A DNA stretch of 64,000 nt from VFJJ01 sp031362415 (GTDB lineage: Bacteria; Actinomycetota; Acidimicrobiia; IMCC26256; VFJJ01), in NCBI GenBank assembly GCA_031362415.1, contig JANLSK010000078.1, forward strand, positions 1 to 64,000, in the 5' to 3' direction. A program made the position numbers and the translations under genes. The notes under the pieces were generated by a model. It searched no databases and was not told the DNA's origin. It was given only the letters and a program-made list of their open reading frames with translations. Below, one piece after another: positions 1 through 7,990 of the stretch (position 1 is the stretch's first letter; each line of letters starts with the position of its first letter).

Positions 1-207
1 GACCGTCGGCCGCGCCGCCAGCCAGAGCGCCCCGGCGACCAGCAGCGCGGCACCGAGTGCGGCACCCGTCCCGTAGCCGCTCGCCAGGCCCACGAGGACC
101 GCGCCGATGACGGCCCCGCAGCCGACGAGCCACGCCGGAAGACGCTCGCGCTCGTCGTCGAGCTCTCCGAGTTCGACGACCGCCGGGCCGGGCAAGTCCA
201 GGCTCAT
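1..207 (-). CDS. Membrane protein, C-terminus outside window
   Basis: The ATG is at 207 (minus strand) and the frame stays open to the window edge, so only 69 residues are seen. A short charged start (MSLDLPGPAVVELGELDDER) is followed by two closely spaced hydrophobic segments rich in Ala, Gly, Val and Leu, so this is the start of an integral membrane protein. It lies 100 nt downstream of the polysaccharide flippase/glycosyltransferase/Wzz-like locus on the same strand, which suggests a polysaccharide polymerase or ligase of the Wzy/WaaL kind, but no family motif is visible in this fragment. The function is a guess from position only. Confidence 0.5.
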   Translation of the reverse strand, partial: MSLDLPGPAVVELGELDDERERLPAWLVGCGAVIGAVLVGLASGYGTGAALGAALLVAGALWLAARPTV

Positions 208-307
208 GCGGCTTCGGGGTCGGGCCAGGCCGCCGGGTCGTTACGGGCCGCCGTGGCGAGCCCCGACGACCGCGACGGAACCCCGGGAGCGCCGGCCATC
301 CGCGGGT

Positions 308-1756
308 TCATTCGGTCACACGGATGACGTCGGGCTCGCCGGCCCGCTCGTGCATCAGCCGGGTCCGGCCCCGCAGCAAGGAGAGGGGCGGCACGAGGCG
401 ACGGCGGAGGCGACTCGGCGGTGCCAGCACGGTCCAACCAACCTCGACACCGAGCTGGCGCAAGGTGCGCACCGACCGGGTGACATGCGCCGTACGGGTT
501 CCCGTGGGCACCACGAGCACCAGGAACGTGGATTCGAGGGCCGCGGCCTCGCCGTTCTCGCCACCGGTGACGGTTCCGGCCGCGATGAGCTCGACATCGA
601 GGGGTTCGCGAGCCGACGACCGCGAGCGTGACGACTTGGGCTTGGCGTCCTGGGGCTCCACCTGCACCACCCGCGACGAGAACGGGCTGCCGAGCGCGGG
701 GAAGATCTCGGGGTAGGCCGAGGCCAGCCAGTCGGCGACCCAGGCCGTCGAGCTCATCTGCCCCGGAGGCGACGCCACCAGGCCCACCTTGGCCAAGGTG
801 CCGGTGAAGCCCACCACCCATCGCCGCAACAGTGCCGGCGCCGGGCCGGTAACGGAGGCGTCGGAGACAGGGGCGGGAACGAGACCGATGAGTTGCTCGG
901 CGCTGTCGACCCGGGCGTCGTTGCGTTCCCAGATGACAGCGAGGATCAGCCCGAGGAACAGCCCGATGATGAGCGAGTTGATCGGGGTGAAGAGCTTGCC
1001 CCCCGATTCGGTGGGCGTCGGGTCGAGCTCCACCTGCACCACCGAGCCGGCGGGGATCGGCGCTGTCGCATAGCCGTTCTGGGCCGTGATCACCTCGACG
1101 GCCAGGGCCACGGCTTCCAGGGCGGTCTCGGGGTTGGATGCGGTGTACGTGAGCTTCAGCGCCGAGGAGTCGCCCTTGGTGGCGATGCCGAGGTTGTCCT
1201 CGACCGTCGACTCGGTGACGTTGATGTTGGCGGCCACGTGCCGGCGGATCACCTGGTCGCGCTCGATGACGGTCACGTACGAGAGCGCCAGCCTGGTGGC
1301 CTCGAAGGCCTGCCCCGGCCCTTCGTCCGATGCGCCGGACTGCACGAGGAGGGTGGCCTCAGCGGTGTAGTCGACGACATCGTTGTCGGCCTGGAGCGTG
1401 GCCATCCCGAAGGCCAGAAGACCCGTCAGCGCGATCACCCAGGCCCGCCGACGCAGGAACGGTTGCCGACGCAGGAACGACCGCCGGCGGAAGGCCGAGA
1501 TGGGCTCGGGGGCGTGGATCACCTGACGGAGGTCGTCGAGCTGATCGCTCCAACGCTGCTCCTGAAGGCGCCGGGCCTCGCGCAGCAGCATCAGCTGCGA
1601 GTCGTACTCGTCGAGCGTGTCGGCGACCGCCTCGGCGATCGAGTCGGCGGTGTTGCGAACCGGCACCGCGAGCGGGAAGGTCTCGCGCAGCGCCGGCCAG
1701 TCGGTGACGAGCAGCGGCCGGTTGGCGTACACAGCCTCGTAGGCCGCCCGCATCAC
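308..1756 (-). CDS. C-terminal half of interrupted polysaccharide protein: GT-B end plus Wzz-like chain-length module
   Basis: This frame is the direct continuation of the gene at 1766-4231; only one TAG separates them. The first ~70 residues (AAYEAVYANRPLLVTDWPAL and on) are the nucleotide-sugar-binding end of a GT4-like glycosyltransferase and make no sense as a protein start. They are followed by a membrane segment near residue 110 (WVIALTGLLAFGMATL), an extracytoplasmic region of about 140 residues, a second membrane segment (INSLIIGLFLGLILAVIW) and a cytoplasmic tail. Two membrane segments flanking an external domain is the topology of Wzz/chain-length determinant proteins. No Walker A tyrosine-kinase motif is seen in the tail, which has a short Arg/Ser-rich stretch. 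The Met used as start is internal. Either the gene is broken, or the stop is a base error, or it is read through; as a separate protein it would lack a proper start. Confidence 0.6.
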   Translation of the reverse strand: MMRAAYEAVYANRPLLVTDWPALRETFPLAVPVRNTADSIAEAVADTLDEYDSQLMLLREARRLQEQRWSDQLDDLRQVIHAPEPISAFRRRSFLRRQPFLRRRAWVIALTGLLAFGMATLQADNDVVDYTAEATLLVQSGASDEGPGQAFEATRLALSYVTVIERDQVIRRHVAANINVTESTVEDNLGIATKGDSSALKLTYTASNPETALEAVALAVEVITAQNGYATAPIPAGSVVQVELDPTPTESGGKLFTPINSLIIGLFLGLILAVIWERNDARVDSAEQLIGLVPAPVSDASVTGPAPALLRRWVVGFTGTLAKVGLVASPPGQMSSTAWVADWLASAYPEIFPALGSPFSSRVVQVEPQDAKPKSSRSRSSAREPLDVELIAAGTVTGGENGEAAALESTFLVLVVPTGTRTAHVTRSVRTLRQLGVEVGWTVLAPPSRLRRRLVPPLSLLRGRTRLMHERAGEPDVIRVTE

Positions 1757-1765
1757 CGAGGTGGG

Positions 1766-4231
1766 CTAGCTCGTGAGCGCCAGCACCATGTCGGCATCGG
1801 CCAGCGCCCGCACGTAGTCGTCGCCCCGGAGGTACCCGACGAACACCACGTTCTCGGGGGCCTGCTCACGGATCTTGGACGGGCAGCGTCGCTGATCGCC
1901 CGTGACCACGAACTCGACATCGGGCAACGAGCGCGCCGCTTCGAGGACCTCGATCAGGGGCTCGTCGGGGGCGAACACCGTGACGTACAGCACCCGCCCG
2001 CGCCCCGGGCGCTCGGTGGGCGCGTCGACGTCGAAGCGGGGAGGCGGCTCGTGCACGACAATTCCCCGGCCACCCCAGGCATTCACGAGCTGCACCCAGT
2101 CGCGCGTCGTGACCATGACACCCGAGGAGTGCCGCACGGCCCAGCGGTGCATCCACTGGAGACGCGCCGACACCCGATCGCCTTGGGCCCCGAATCCGCC
2201 CGGATGGCTGTCGAGGATGACCCGGCACCGCGAGAATCGGCCGTAGAAGCACACCACGGCGGCCGCGACGACCGGCGGGTTCTGCACGAGCACCACGTCG
2301 GGGCGCCGCCGGATGAGGAAGAACAACGTCTGGAAGGCCTGGAACAGATACCGGAACGGAACGAGCGGCTTGATCGTGCGATGGCCCGGGAGGATCTTCG
2401 CTTCGGCGCCCAGAGCCTGCGCGATCTCGTGGGTTCGCGCCGGGCGCCCCGTCCACGCGACGAAGATCACGTCGCGCCCGTCGACGCTGGGCCGAGCCGT
2501 ATTCCTCGACGATGGTGACTTCGCAGTCGGCACCGGTCTGGCCTCCGTTGGGTGGGGATGATGTGCACCGTTGGACGAGCGCGCACCATCGGCAGCAGTC
2601 GCTGCATCGAGTATGACAGGGCCGTTTCGGCGCTCGGCAGCGGTCGACGCAACTTCGGCCCAATTGGTGGCGTTGGCGGTCACGGCGGAGACGAAGGGGT
2701 CGGAGGCGACGGTCACCATGGGGGCGGAGCCGTTGATGGCGATGAGCTCCCGCTCAGCAACATCTGCGGTGTCCCTGGAATCAGCGCCGTCGTCGGTGCC
2801 GTCATCAGCGACGTCATCATCGACGTCGTCGGTGCCGGCACGGGTCCGCGAGGCGAGCACCGTGCGGACATACCCCACCAACTCCCCCCGGGTACGGGGC
2901 CACAGGAGCATCACCATGAGCGGTACGAGCAGCACCGGTCGCCACATCACGGGCAGCGCCGTGATCCCGATGAGCGGGAGGAACGCGCCGTACCACGGCA
3001 GGACCCGCCGGTACGAGAAATCGAGCTCACGGCGGAGCGCGCCATCGAGCACCACGATGGAGATCAGCCCGGCGATCTCACCCACCCCGTAGCCCGTCAC
3101 CCCGTTGCGCTCGACGGCCAACGCCGCGAACCCGGCGCAGAAGGCGGCCCGCACGAGGTTGGCCCGCAGCACCGCACCCGTGCGCCCGAGGGAGTACAGG
3201 GCGTTGACGAGCATCGACGTGACGCCCGTCGACAGCGTCGCCACCGCCACGAGAGGGAAGATCTCGGCCGCGTCCGGGTACTCGTCGCCCCACACGAAGG
3301 GGATGACCTCGCCCACGGCGAAGCAGGCCACGGCCAGGATCGGCCCCACGATCAGCACCTGCAACGCCATGCCTTCTTCGATGCCGCGCCGGAACCGGGT
3401 CATGTCGTGGCGCACCCGATTCAGCGCCGCGAGCGACAGGCGCCAGGTGGCCCGGAACACGAAGCCCATCGACTCGAGCAGGCGCAGTACGAGGAACACG
3501 TTGCCCACCGCAGCGCTGCCGGCCAGGGCCCCCACCACCAGGGGGTTGACGAGATCCTTGGACCGGTCGGCCGCCACGGCCAGGCTGAAGCCGCGCCCGA
3601 ATTTCCGGTAGTGTGCGATCTCCTCGCGATCCCAGCTCCAGCGCGGCCGGATGCGGGCGACCCGGTACGAGCTCACGAACAGCCATGTCTGCCAGGCGAA
3701 GACGCCGATGACCGGGCCCCACACGCCCATGCCGACCAACACCAGCACGACCGAGACCGAGTAGAGGATGGCGTCGCCGGTGAGCTCGAGGAAGGCCATC
3801 GACCGGAAGCCGAAGTTGCGCTCGATCTGACCCTGAGCCGGGGCCCACATGATGTTGATGGGCAGCGAGAGCAAGAGCACCGCGAACACGGCGACGGCAT
3901 GGCCACCCACCCCGATGCCCAGCGCCACTCCGGCGCCCACCAGACCCATGGCGACGGCGATGGCGCCATTGACCGCCACGAGCGAGAACGCGGCGTCGAT
4001 GGCTCGTTGATCGGGCTCGTCCTGGCGGCGGATGATCGAGACCTCGACGCCCATCTGGGCCACGAGCGACAGAACGAAGATGATGGCTTGGGAGCCGGCC
4101 AGGATGCCGAACTCCGCAGCACCGATGACGCGCGTGAAGATCACCGCTCCGCCGATGCGGATCAGCATGCCGAAGGCCTCGCGCACCGTCAGGTACGCGC
4201 CGCCCCGAAGGCTCTGGTTGCGCAACTCCAT
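1766..4231 (-). CDS. Wzx-like polysaccharide flippase fused to N-terminal part of a GT-B glycosyltransferase
   Basis: It starts at ATG 4231 (MELRNQSLRGGAYLTVREA). Residues 1 to ~450 carry about 12 to 14 hydrophobic segments with the pattern of MATE/Wzx oligosaccharide flippases, which move lipid-linked repeat units across the membrane. A low-complexity linker rich in Asp, Thr and Ala follows (~450-580). From ~585 a GT4-type glycosyltransferase begins (DVIFVAWTGRPARTHEIAQ), with the N-terminal Rossmann region and the start of the second domain, ending abruptly at ADMVLALTS before an in-frame TAG (1766-1768). The sequence beyond the stop continues the same domain in the same frame. Without the stop the chain would be about 1307 residues: flippase, glycosyltransferase and Wzz-like module. 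A three-part fusion is unusual. Its role would be surface polysaccharide assembly at the inner membrane. Confidence 0.75.
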   Translation of the reverse strand: MELRNQSLRGGAYLTVREAFGMLIRIGGAVIFTRVIGAAEFGILAGSQAIIFVLSLVAQMGVEVSIIRRQDEPDQRAIDAAFSLVAVNGAIAVAMGLVGAGVALGIGVGGHAVAVFAVLLLSLPINIMWAPAQGQIERNFGFRSMAFLELTGDAILYSVSVVLVLVGMGVWGPVIGVFAWQTWLFVSSYRVARIRPRWSWDREEIAHYRKFGRGFSLAVAADRSKDLVNPLVVGALAGSAAVGNVFLVLRLLESMGFVFRATWRLSLAALNRVRHDMTRFRRGIEEGMALQVLIVGPILAVACFAVGEVIPFVWGDEYPDAAEIFPLVAVATLSTGVTSMLVNALYSLGRTGAVLRANLVRAAFCAGFAALAVERNGVTGYGVGEIAGLISIVVLDGALRRELDFSYRRVLPWYGAFLPLIGITALPVMWRPVLLVPLMVMLLWPRTRGELVGYVRTVLASRTRAGTDDVDDDVADDGTDDGADSRDTADVAERELIAINGSAPMVTVASDPFVSAVTANATNWAEVASTAAERRNGPVILDAATAADGARSSNGAHHPHPTEARPVPTAKSPSSRNTARPSVDGRDVIFVAWTGRPARTHEIAQALGAEAKILPGHRTIKPLVPFRYLFQAFQTLFFLIRRRPDVVLVQNPPVVAAAVVCFYGRFSRCRVILDSHPGGFGAQGDRVSARLQWMHRWAVRHSSGVMVTTRDWVQLVNAWGGRGIVVHEPPPRFDVDAPTERPGRGRVLYVTVFAPDEPLIEVLEAARSLPDVEFVVTGDQRRCPSKIREQAPENVVFVGYLRGDDYVRALADADMVLALTS

Positions 4232-4351
4232 CAGGCAGCCACTCTCATGTGACGCTCAGCGACGCCGTGACGATCGCTTCGGGGAGCGTCGCCAGGCACG
4301 TCGCCGACCTCGATCCCCGGGGCCCGAGGTTCGACTGACGCCGCGTGAGTG

Positions 4352-4381
4352 TAGTGTGATCCCTTCCCAGGGATACCACTA
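4352..4381. promoter_or_regulatory. Imperfect inverted repeat in divergent promoter region
   Basis: Arms TAGTGTGATCCCT and AGGGATACCACTA match at 11 of 13 paired positions around a TCCC centre. It lies in the 229-nt gap between the divergent flippase gene (start 4231) and the carrier/thioesterase gene (start 4461). It could be an operator or a cruciform-forming element; there is no direct evidence of the bound factor. Confidence 0.4.
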
Positions 4382-4460
4382 CTAGCGGGCATTCAGGCAC
4401 TCTCCGCGGTTGTCGTCCCCCTGGACCCCTGGATCCGTGGCGACCACCGGGAGGAGCGCG

Positions 4461-5519
4461 ATGTCGACGGGCACGGGAACCGATGGTTGCACCTCTGTCG
4501 TCGACCAGATGCTCGAGATCTGGCGTGAGGTACTCGAGCTGAGCTCGGTCGACCTCGACGTCAGTTTCTTCGACCTCGGGGGGACCTCGATGCAGGCCGC
4601 CCGGGTCTTCACTCGAATCACCGAAACCTTCGGCGTCCAGCTCGGGCTGGCGGCACTGCTGCAGGCGCCCACCCCGAGCGAGCTCGCCGTGTTCCTCCAG
4701 GCCGAGCTCGACAACGCACCGGCTGACGGGACCCCTCAGGTCGGCGCTGACCGCTGGGCGACCCTGATACCCGTCAGCCCGGGAGGCGAGCGCCGACCGT
4801 TCTTCTGCGTGCACGGGCGAGGCGGCAACGTCCTCACGTTCCAGCGCCTGGCGCGACATCTCGACGACCGCCCGTTCTACGGGCTCCAGGCCCAAGGGCT
4901 GCTTCCAAACACGGTCCCCGACCCGACGATCGAGACGATGGCGGCCCGGTACTGCCGAGCGATCCGAGCGGTGCAACCCACCGGGCCCTATCTGCTCGGA
5001 GGTTTCTCGGGCGGAGGCGTCGTCGCGCTCGAGATGGCCCGGAGCTTCCAGACGACCGGCGACACCGTCGACCTCGTCGTGTTGCTCGACACCTTCTGCC
5101 CCGTGGTCAACGAGCGTCCCCGGAGCGAGCAGCTCCGAACCCTCCGGCAGAATCTGCGGAGCCGGGGTATGGGATACGCGGCCCGGTACGCCAGCGACAT
5201 GGTCACGTCCCGGCTCGATGCCTTTCGGCGACAGGGCGGTGTCGAGCCCGCAGGCGGGATCGACCTCACCGAGCCGTTCCTCGCCGCGCTCGATCGTTTC
5301 GAGGTCACGCGCTACGACGTCTCCGCCGTGCTGTTCAAGGCTGAGCGGCTCGGAGCCACCTTCCCGGCCGACAACGGATGGACACCGTTCATCGGCGGCA
5401 CCCTCGAGGTGATCGAGGCGCCCGGCGACCACAACTCCATGTTCGCCGAGGCCAACGTGGGCACGCTCGCCAGCCAGCTCGAGGCGGCACTCCAGCGCGC
5501 CGAGCGCCGCGCCGCGTAG
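4461..5519 (+). CDS. Free-standing carrier protein-thioesterase (PCP-TE) protein
   Basis: The start is ATG 4461, preceded by GGGAGGAG at 4449-4456. Residues ~10-85 form an acyl/peptidyl carrier domain with the phosphopantetheine motif DLGGTSMQAARV, whose Ser carries the arm. Residues ~100-352 form an alpha/beta-hydrolase thioesterase of the type that ends NRPS/PKS lines: oxyanion region FFCVHGRGGNV, nucleophile motif GGFSGGG, Asp in VVLLDTFCP, and His in APGDHNSMF. All three triad residues are present. No condensation, adenylation or ketosynthase domain is found nearby, so it probably releases or shuttles an acyl or aminoacyl group loaded by an enzyme encoded elsewhere. It is divergent from the polysaccharide flippase gene, so acylation of a surface polymer is a possible but unproven role. 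Confidence 0.85.
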   Translation: MSTGTGTDGCTSVVDQMLEIWREVLELSSVDLDVSFFDLGGTSMQAARVFTRITETFGVQLGLAALLQAPTPSELAVFLQAELDNAPADGTPQVGADRWATLIPVSPGGERRPFFCVHGRGGNVLTFQRLARHLDDRPFYGLQAQGLLPNTVPDPTIETMAARYCRAIRAVQPTGPYLLGGFSGGGVVALEMARSFQTTGDTVDLVVLLDTFCPVVNERPRSEQLRTLRQNLRSRGMGYAARYASDMVTSRLDAFRRQGGVEPAGGIDLTEPFLAALDRFEVTRYDVSAVLFKAERLGATFPADNGWTPFIGGTLEVIEAPGDHNSMFAEANVGTLASQLEAALQRAERRAA

Positions 5520-5663
5520 CGCGCAGCGGGAGTAGCGGTCCGTCCCAGCAACCCGCCCACTCGGAGACGTCTTGCGGGAAAGGGAATCGGGTCGCTACGG
5601 TCCGATCACGAGTGCCTTCAGTCGGGTGGGGACCCGGCCGCTCGAACACATGGGGGATTGCCT

Positions 5664-6947
5664 GTGAAACTCTGGCGGAGATTGATCATTCCGGTTGCGC
5701 TCCTCTCCATCGTCGCTGCCGCGTGTGGCGACGATGACGACGACGCACCGGCTGCGGACGCCACCACGACTGCCCCGGCAGGCGAGGAGACCACGACCAC
5801 TGCGGCGCCTGTGGCAACCACGGCCGCGACCACAGCGACGAGCGAGGCGGCGACCACGACCGCACCGCCCGAGCTCGTGCTCGACGAGCCGGTGTCGATC
5901 ATCGGCCTCTACGAAGACACCGGTGAGAGCCCGGCAGCCCAGCCCTACTTCGCCGCTGGCGCGCAGATGGCCATCGACGAGATCAACGAAGCCGGGGGAA
6001 TCGGCGGCCAGGAGGTCAGCTACGAGCGCATCGCAGCCGGGCTCGCGGCCGACGCCGCGGTCCAGTCGACACTCCAGGCCATCGACGCGGCTCCGACGGT
6101 GATCATCGGTCTGCCGTCGTCGGGTCAGGTCATCGCAGCGGCACCCGAGATCGCCAAGGCAGAGATCCCGTCGATCCTGTTCTCGGCGGCTCCGCAGGCC
6201 TTCCTCGACTACGAGGGTGAGGGTGGCGTCGGCAACGAGTGGGTCTTCATCTACCGGCCCCGCAACACGGCGATCGCCGCGCAGCAGGTTGCCTTCATCA
6301 ATGAGGAGTTCGCACCGAGCAAGGTTGCGCTGCTCTGTGTGAACAACCCGTTCGGCACGGCGAGCTGTGACGTCATGGAAGCCGAGCTCGACGCGCTCGG
6401 CATCGAGGTCACGACTCGCGAGACCAACGAGTTCGACGCCACCGACATGACCACCCAGGTGTTGGCGATCCAAAACGGTGACCCCGACCTCATCCTCGAC
6501 GTGAACTTCCCGAACCCGATCACCGTGTTCGGCAACCAGCTCATCGAGAACGGCGTCACCATCCCGCACGTCGACGGGGCCAGTGCCGGCTTCGCGTTCC
6601 TCTCGGGGAACCTCACCGACGAGGCTCGCGACCTCCTGTACGGCGTCGAGGACTGCCTCCCGACGTTGCAGAACGAGGAGTGGGCGGCCAAGTACGAGGA
6701 CGAGTTCGGCGCTCCCCCGAACTACGCGGCGGCCGAGACCTACGACGCCATCTACATCATCAAGGCCGCCATCGAGAAGGCAGGCAGCACCGACCCCGCA
6801 GCCGTCCGTGACGCCCTGGCCGAGACCAGCCACGAGGGGATCTGCACCACGTACGAGACCGACGAGGGCAACGGCCTGCACCACGCGGCCGTCGTCGTCA
6901 ACTACGAGGGCGGCACGATCAACATCATCAAGGAGCTCAGCTTCTGA
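5664..6947 (+). CDS. livK: Branched-chain amino acid-type ABC transporter substrate-binding lipoprotein
   Basis: GTG 5664 (VKLWRRLIIPVALLS) is chosen as start, preceded by GGGGGA at 5652-5657; TTG 5658 is an in-frame alternative. A lipoprotein signal ends at the lipobox SIVAAAC, followed by GDDDDD and a long Thr/Ala-rich linker typical of actinobacterial solute-binding lipoproteins. The rest (~400 residues) is a periplasmic-binding-protein fold of the LivK/Leu-Ile-Val type (VSIIGLYEDTGES, GAQMAIDEINEAGGI, VIIGLPSSGQV). It captures the substrate outside the membrane and passes it to the permeases encoded just downstream. The substrate may be an amino acid, amide, urea or another small organic acid, since this family is broad. 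A hairpin separates it from the permease genes. Confidence 0.9.
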   Translation: MKLWRRLIIPVALLSIVAAACGDDDDDAPAADATTTAPAGEETTTTAAPVATTAATTATSEAATTTAPPELVLDEPVSIIGLYEDTGESPAAQPYFAAGAQMAIDEINEAGGIGGQEVSYERIAAGLAADAAVQSTLQAIDAAPTVIIGLPSSGQVIAAAPEIAKAEIPSILFSAAPQAFLDYEGEGGVGNEWVFIYRPRNTAIAAQQVAFINEEFAPSKVALLCVNNPFGTASCDVMEAELDALGIEVTTRETNEFDATDMTTQVLAIQNGDPDLILDVNFPNPITVFGNQLIENGVTIPHVDGASAGFAFLSGNLTDEARDLLYGVEDCLPTLQNEEWAAKYEDEFGAPPNYAAAETYDAIYIIKAAIEKAGSTDPAAVRDALAETSHEGICTTYETDEGNGLHHAAVVVNYEGGTINIIKELSF

Positions 6948-6964
6948 GCACGTAGTCGCTTCAC

Positions 6965-7001
6965 CCGGAGGGGACGGCTCACGGCGAGACGTCCCCTCCG
7001 G
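6965..7001 (+). terminator. Hairpin between binding-protein and permease genes
   Basis: CCGGAGGGGACG pairs perfectly with CGTCCCCTCCGG (12 bp, 13-nt loop) 17 nt after the livK stop and before the livH start at 7034. There is no strong U tract, so a partial terminator or an RNA-stabilising hairpin that lets the binding protein be made in excess is more likely than a full stop. A similar hairpin lies at the same place in the second Liv locus (45091-45124). Confidence 0.6.
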
Positions 7002-7033
7002 CATCGACGGCTGAGCTTCATGAACGGGGGACC

Positions 7034-7990
7034 ATGGAGACCGTCGTGACCGCGGCGCTCGGCAGCGCCGTCAGCACGATCGCCGCGGTGTGCGAGTTCA
7101 CGGGAGGCAAGCGAACCTTCATCTCGCTGCTGTTCAGTGGACTCTCGATCGGTTCGATCGCCGCGCTGGCCGCTCTGGGCTTCCTGCTCATGCAGAAGGC
7201 CACCGGCGTGATCAGCTTCGCCCAGGGCGACATGATCACCCTCGGCGCCTACATCGCCATCTGGTGGATGCGCGACCAGGATGTGTATTGGCTCCTGGCC
7301 TATCCGCTGACGCTCGTGATGATGTTCGTCATCGGGATCGGGCTCGAGCGCGTCGCCTACGCCCCGCTGAAGGGACGCTCGATCCACGTCGTGGTGATCG
7401 CCACCCTTGGCGCCGCCCTGGTGATCAGGGCCATCATCGCCTTGTGGCAAGACACCACACCGACGTCGCTGTACTCACCGCTCAAGGGCCGCGATCCGGT
7501 CAAGATCGGCGGCGCCGCCATCCCCCCGGTGAAGATCGCCGTCTTCGTCGTCACCCTGATCGTCGTGTTCATCATGATCATGGTGTTCAACAAGACCCAG
7601 TTCGGCCGCCAGGTCCGAGCCATCGCATCCGACCGCCCGACCGCCCGACTCCACGGCGTGGCCGCCACCAAGATGTCGATGATCGCGTTCGGGCTGTCGA
7701 CCGCGCTCGCCGGTCTGGCCGGCATTCTCATCGGCCCCACGCAGAGCGTCGATCTCACGCTGGGGTTCGGCGCCATGTTGGCCGGATTCTCGGCGGCCAT
7801 CCTGGGCGGCTTCGGGAGCCTCGGAGGCGTGGTCATCGGCGGGTTCATGATCGGCTTGTCCGAGCAGATCGTGGGCGGCTACTGCCTGCGTGAGTACAAA
7901 TCTGCGTTCCCGTACATCTTGATGCTCATCGTGATCGCGGTCAGACCGCAGGGCCTGTTCTCCCGAGGAGCCGCGCATGGCCGCCTCTGA
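7034..7990 (+). CDS. livH: Branched-chain amino acid-type ABC transporter permease LivH
   Basis: Starts at ATG 7034 with GGGGGA immediately upstream. The 318 residues contain about eight to nine hydrophobic helices. The family core is clear: GFLLMQKATGVISFAQGDM near residue 52 (the conserved N/S-F-A-Q-G-D/E element of LivH) and ILGGFGSLGGVVIGG near the C-terminus (the EAA-like coupling region facing the ATPase). It forms the membrane channel with LivM. Its stop overlaps the start of the next gene by 14 nt, so the two are translationally coupled. Confidence 0.92.
   Translation: METVVTAALGSAVSTIAAVCEFTGGKRTFISLLFSGLSIGSIAALAALGFLLMQKATGVISFAQGDMITLGAYIAIWWMRDQDVYWLLAYPLTLVMMFVIGIGLERVAYAPLKGRSIHVVVIATLGAALVIRAIIALWQDTTPTSLYSPLKGRDPVKIGGAAIPPVKIAVFVVTLIVVFIMIMVFNKTQFGRQVRAIASDRPTARLHGVAATKMSMIAFGLSTALAGLAGILIGPTQSVDLTLGFGAMLAGFSAAILGGFGSLGGVVIGGFMIGLSEQIVGGYCLREYKSAFPYILMLIVIAVRPQGLFSRGAAHGRL

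Noticed and set aside
1766..1768. TAG as pyrrolysine codon
   Set aside because: No PylRS/tRNA-Pyl context and the position is in a loop of a glycosyltransferase with no reason for Pyl; mutation or error is simpler.
2552..4252. 566-residue plus-strand open frame opposite the flippase
   Set aside because: High-GC shadow frame with no motif; the minus strand holds clear flippase helices.
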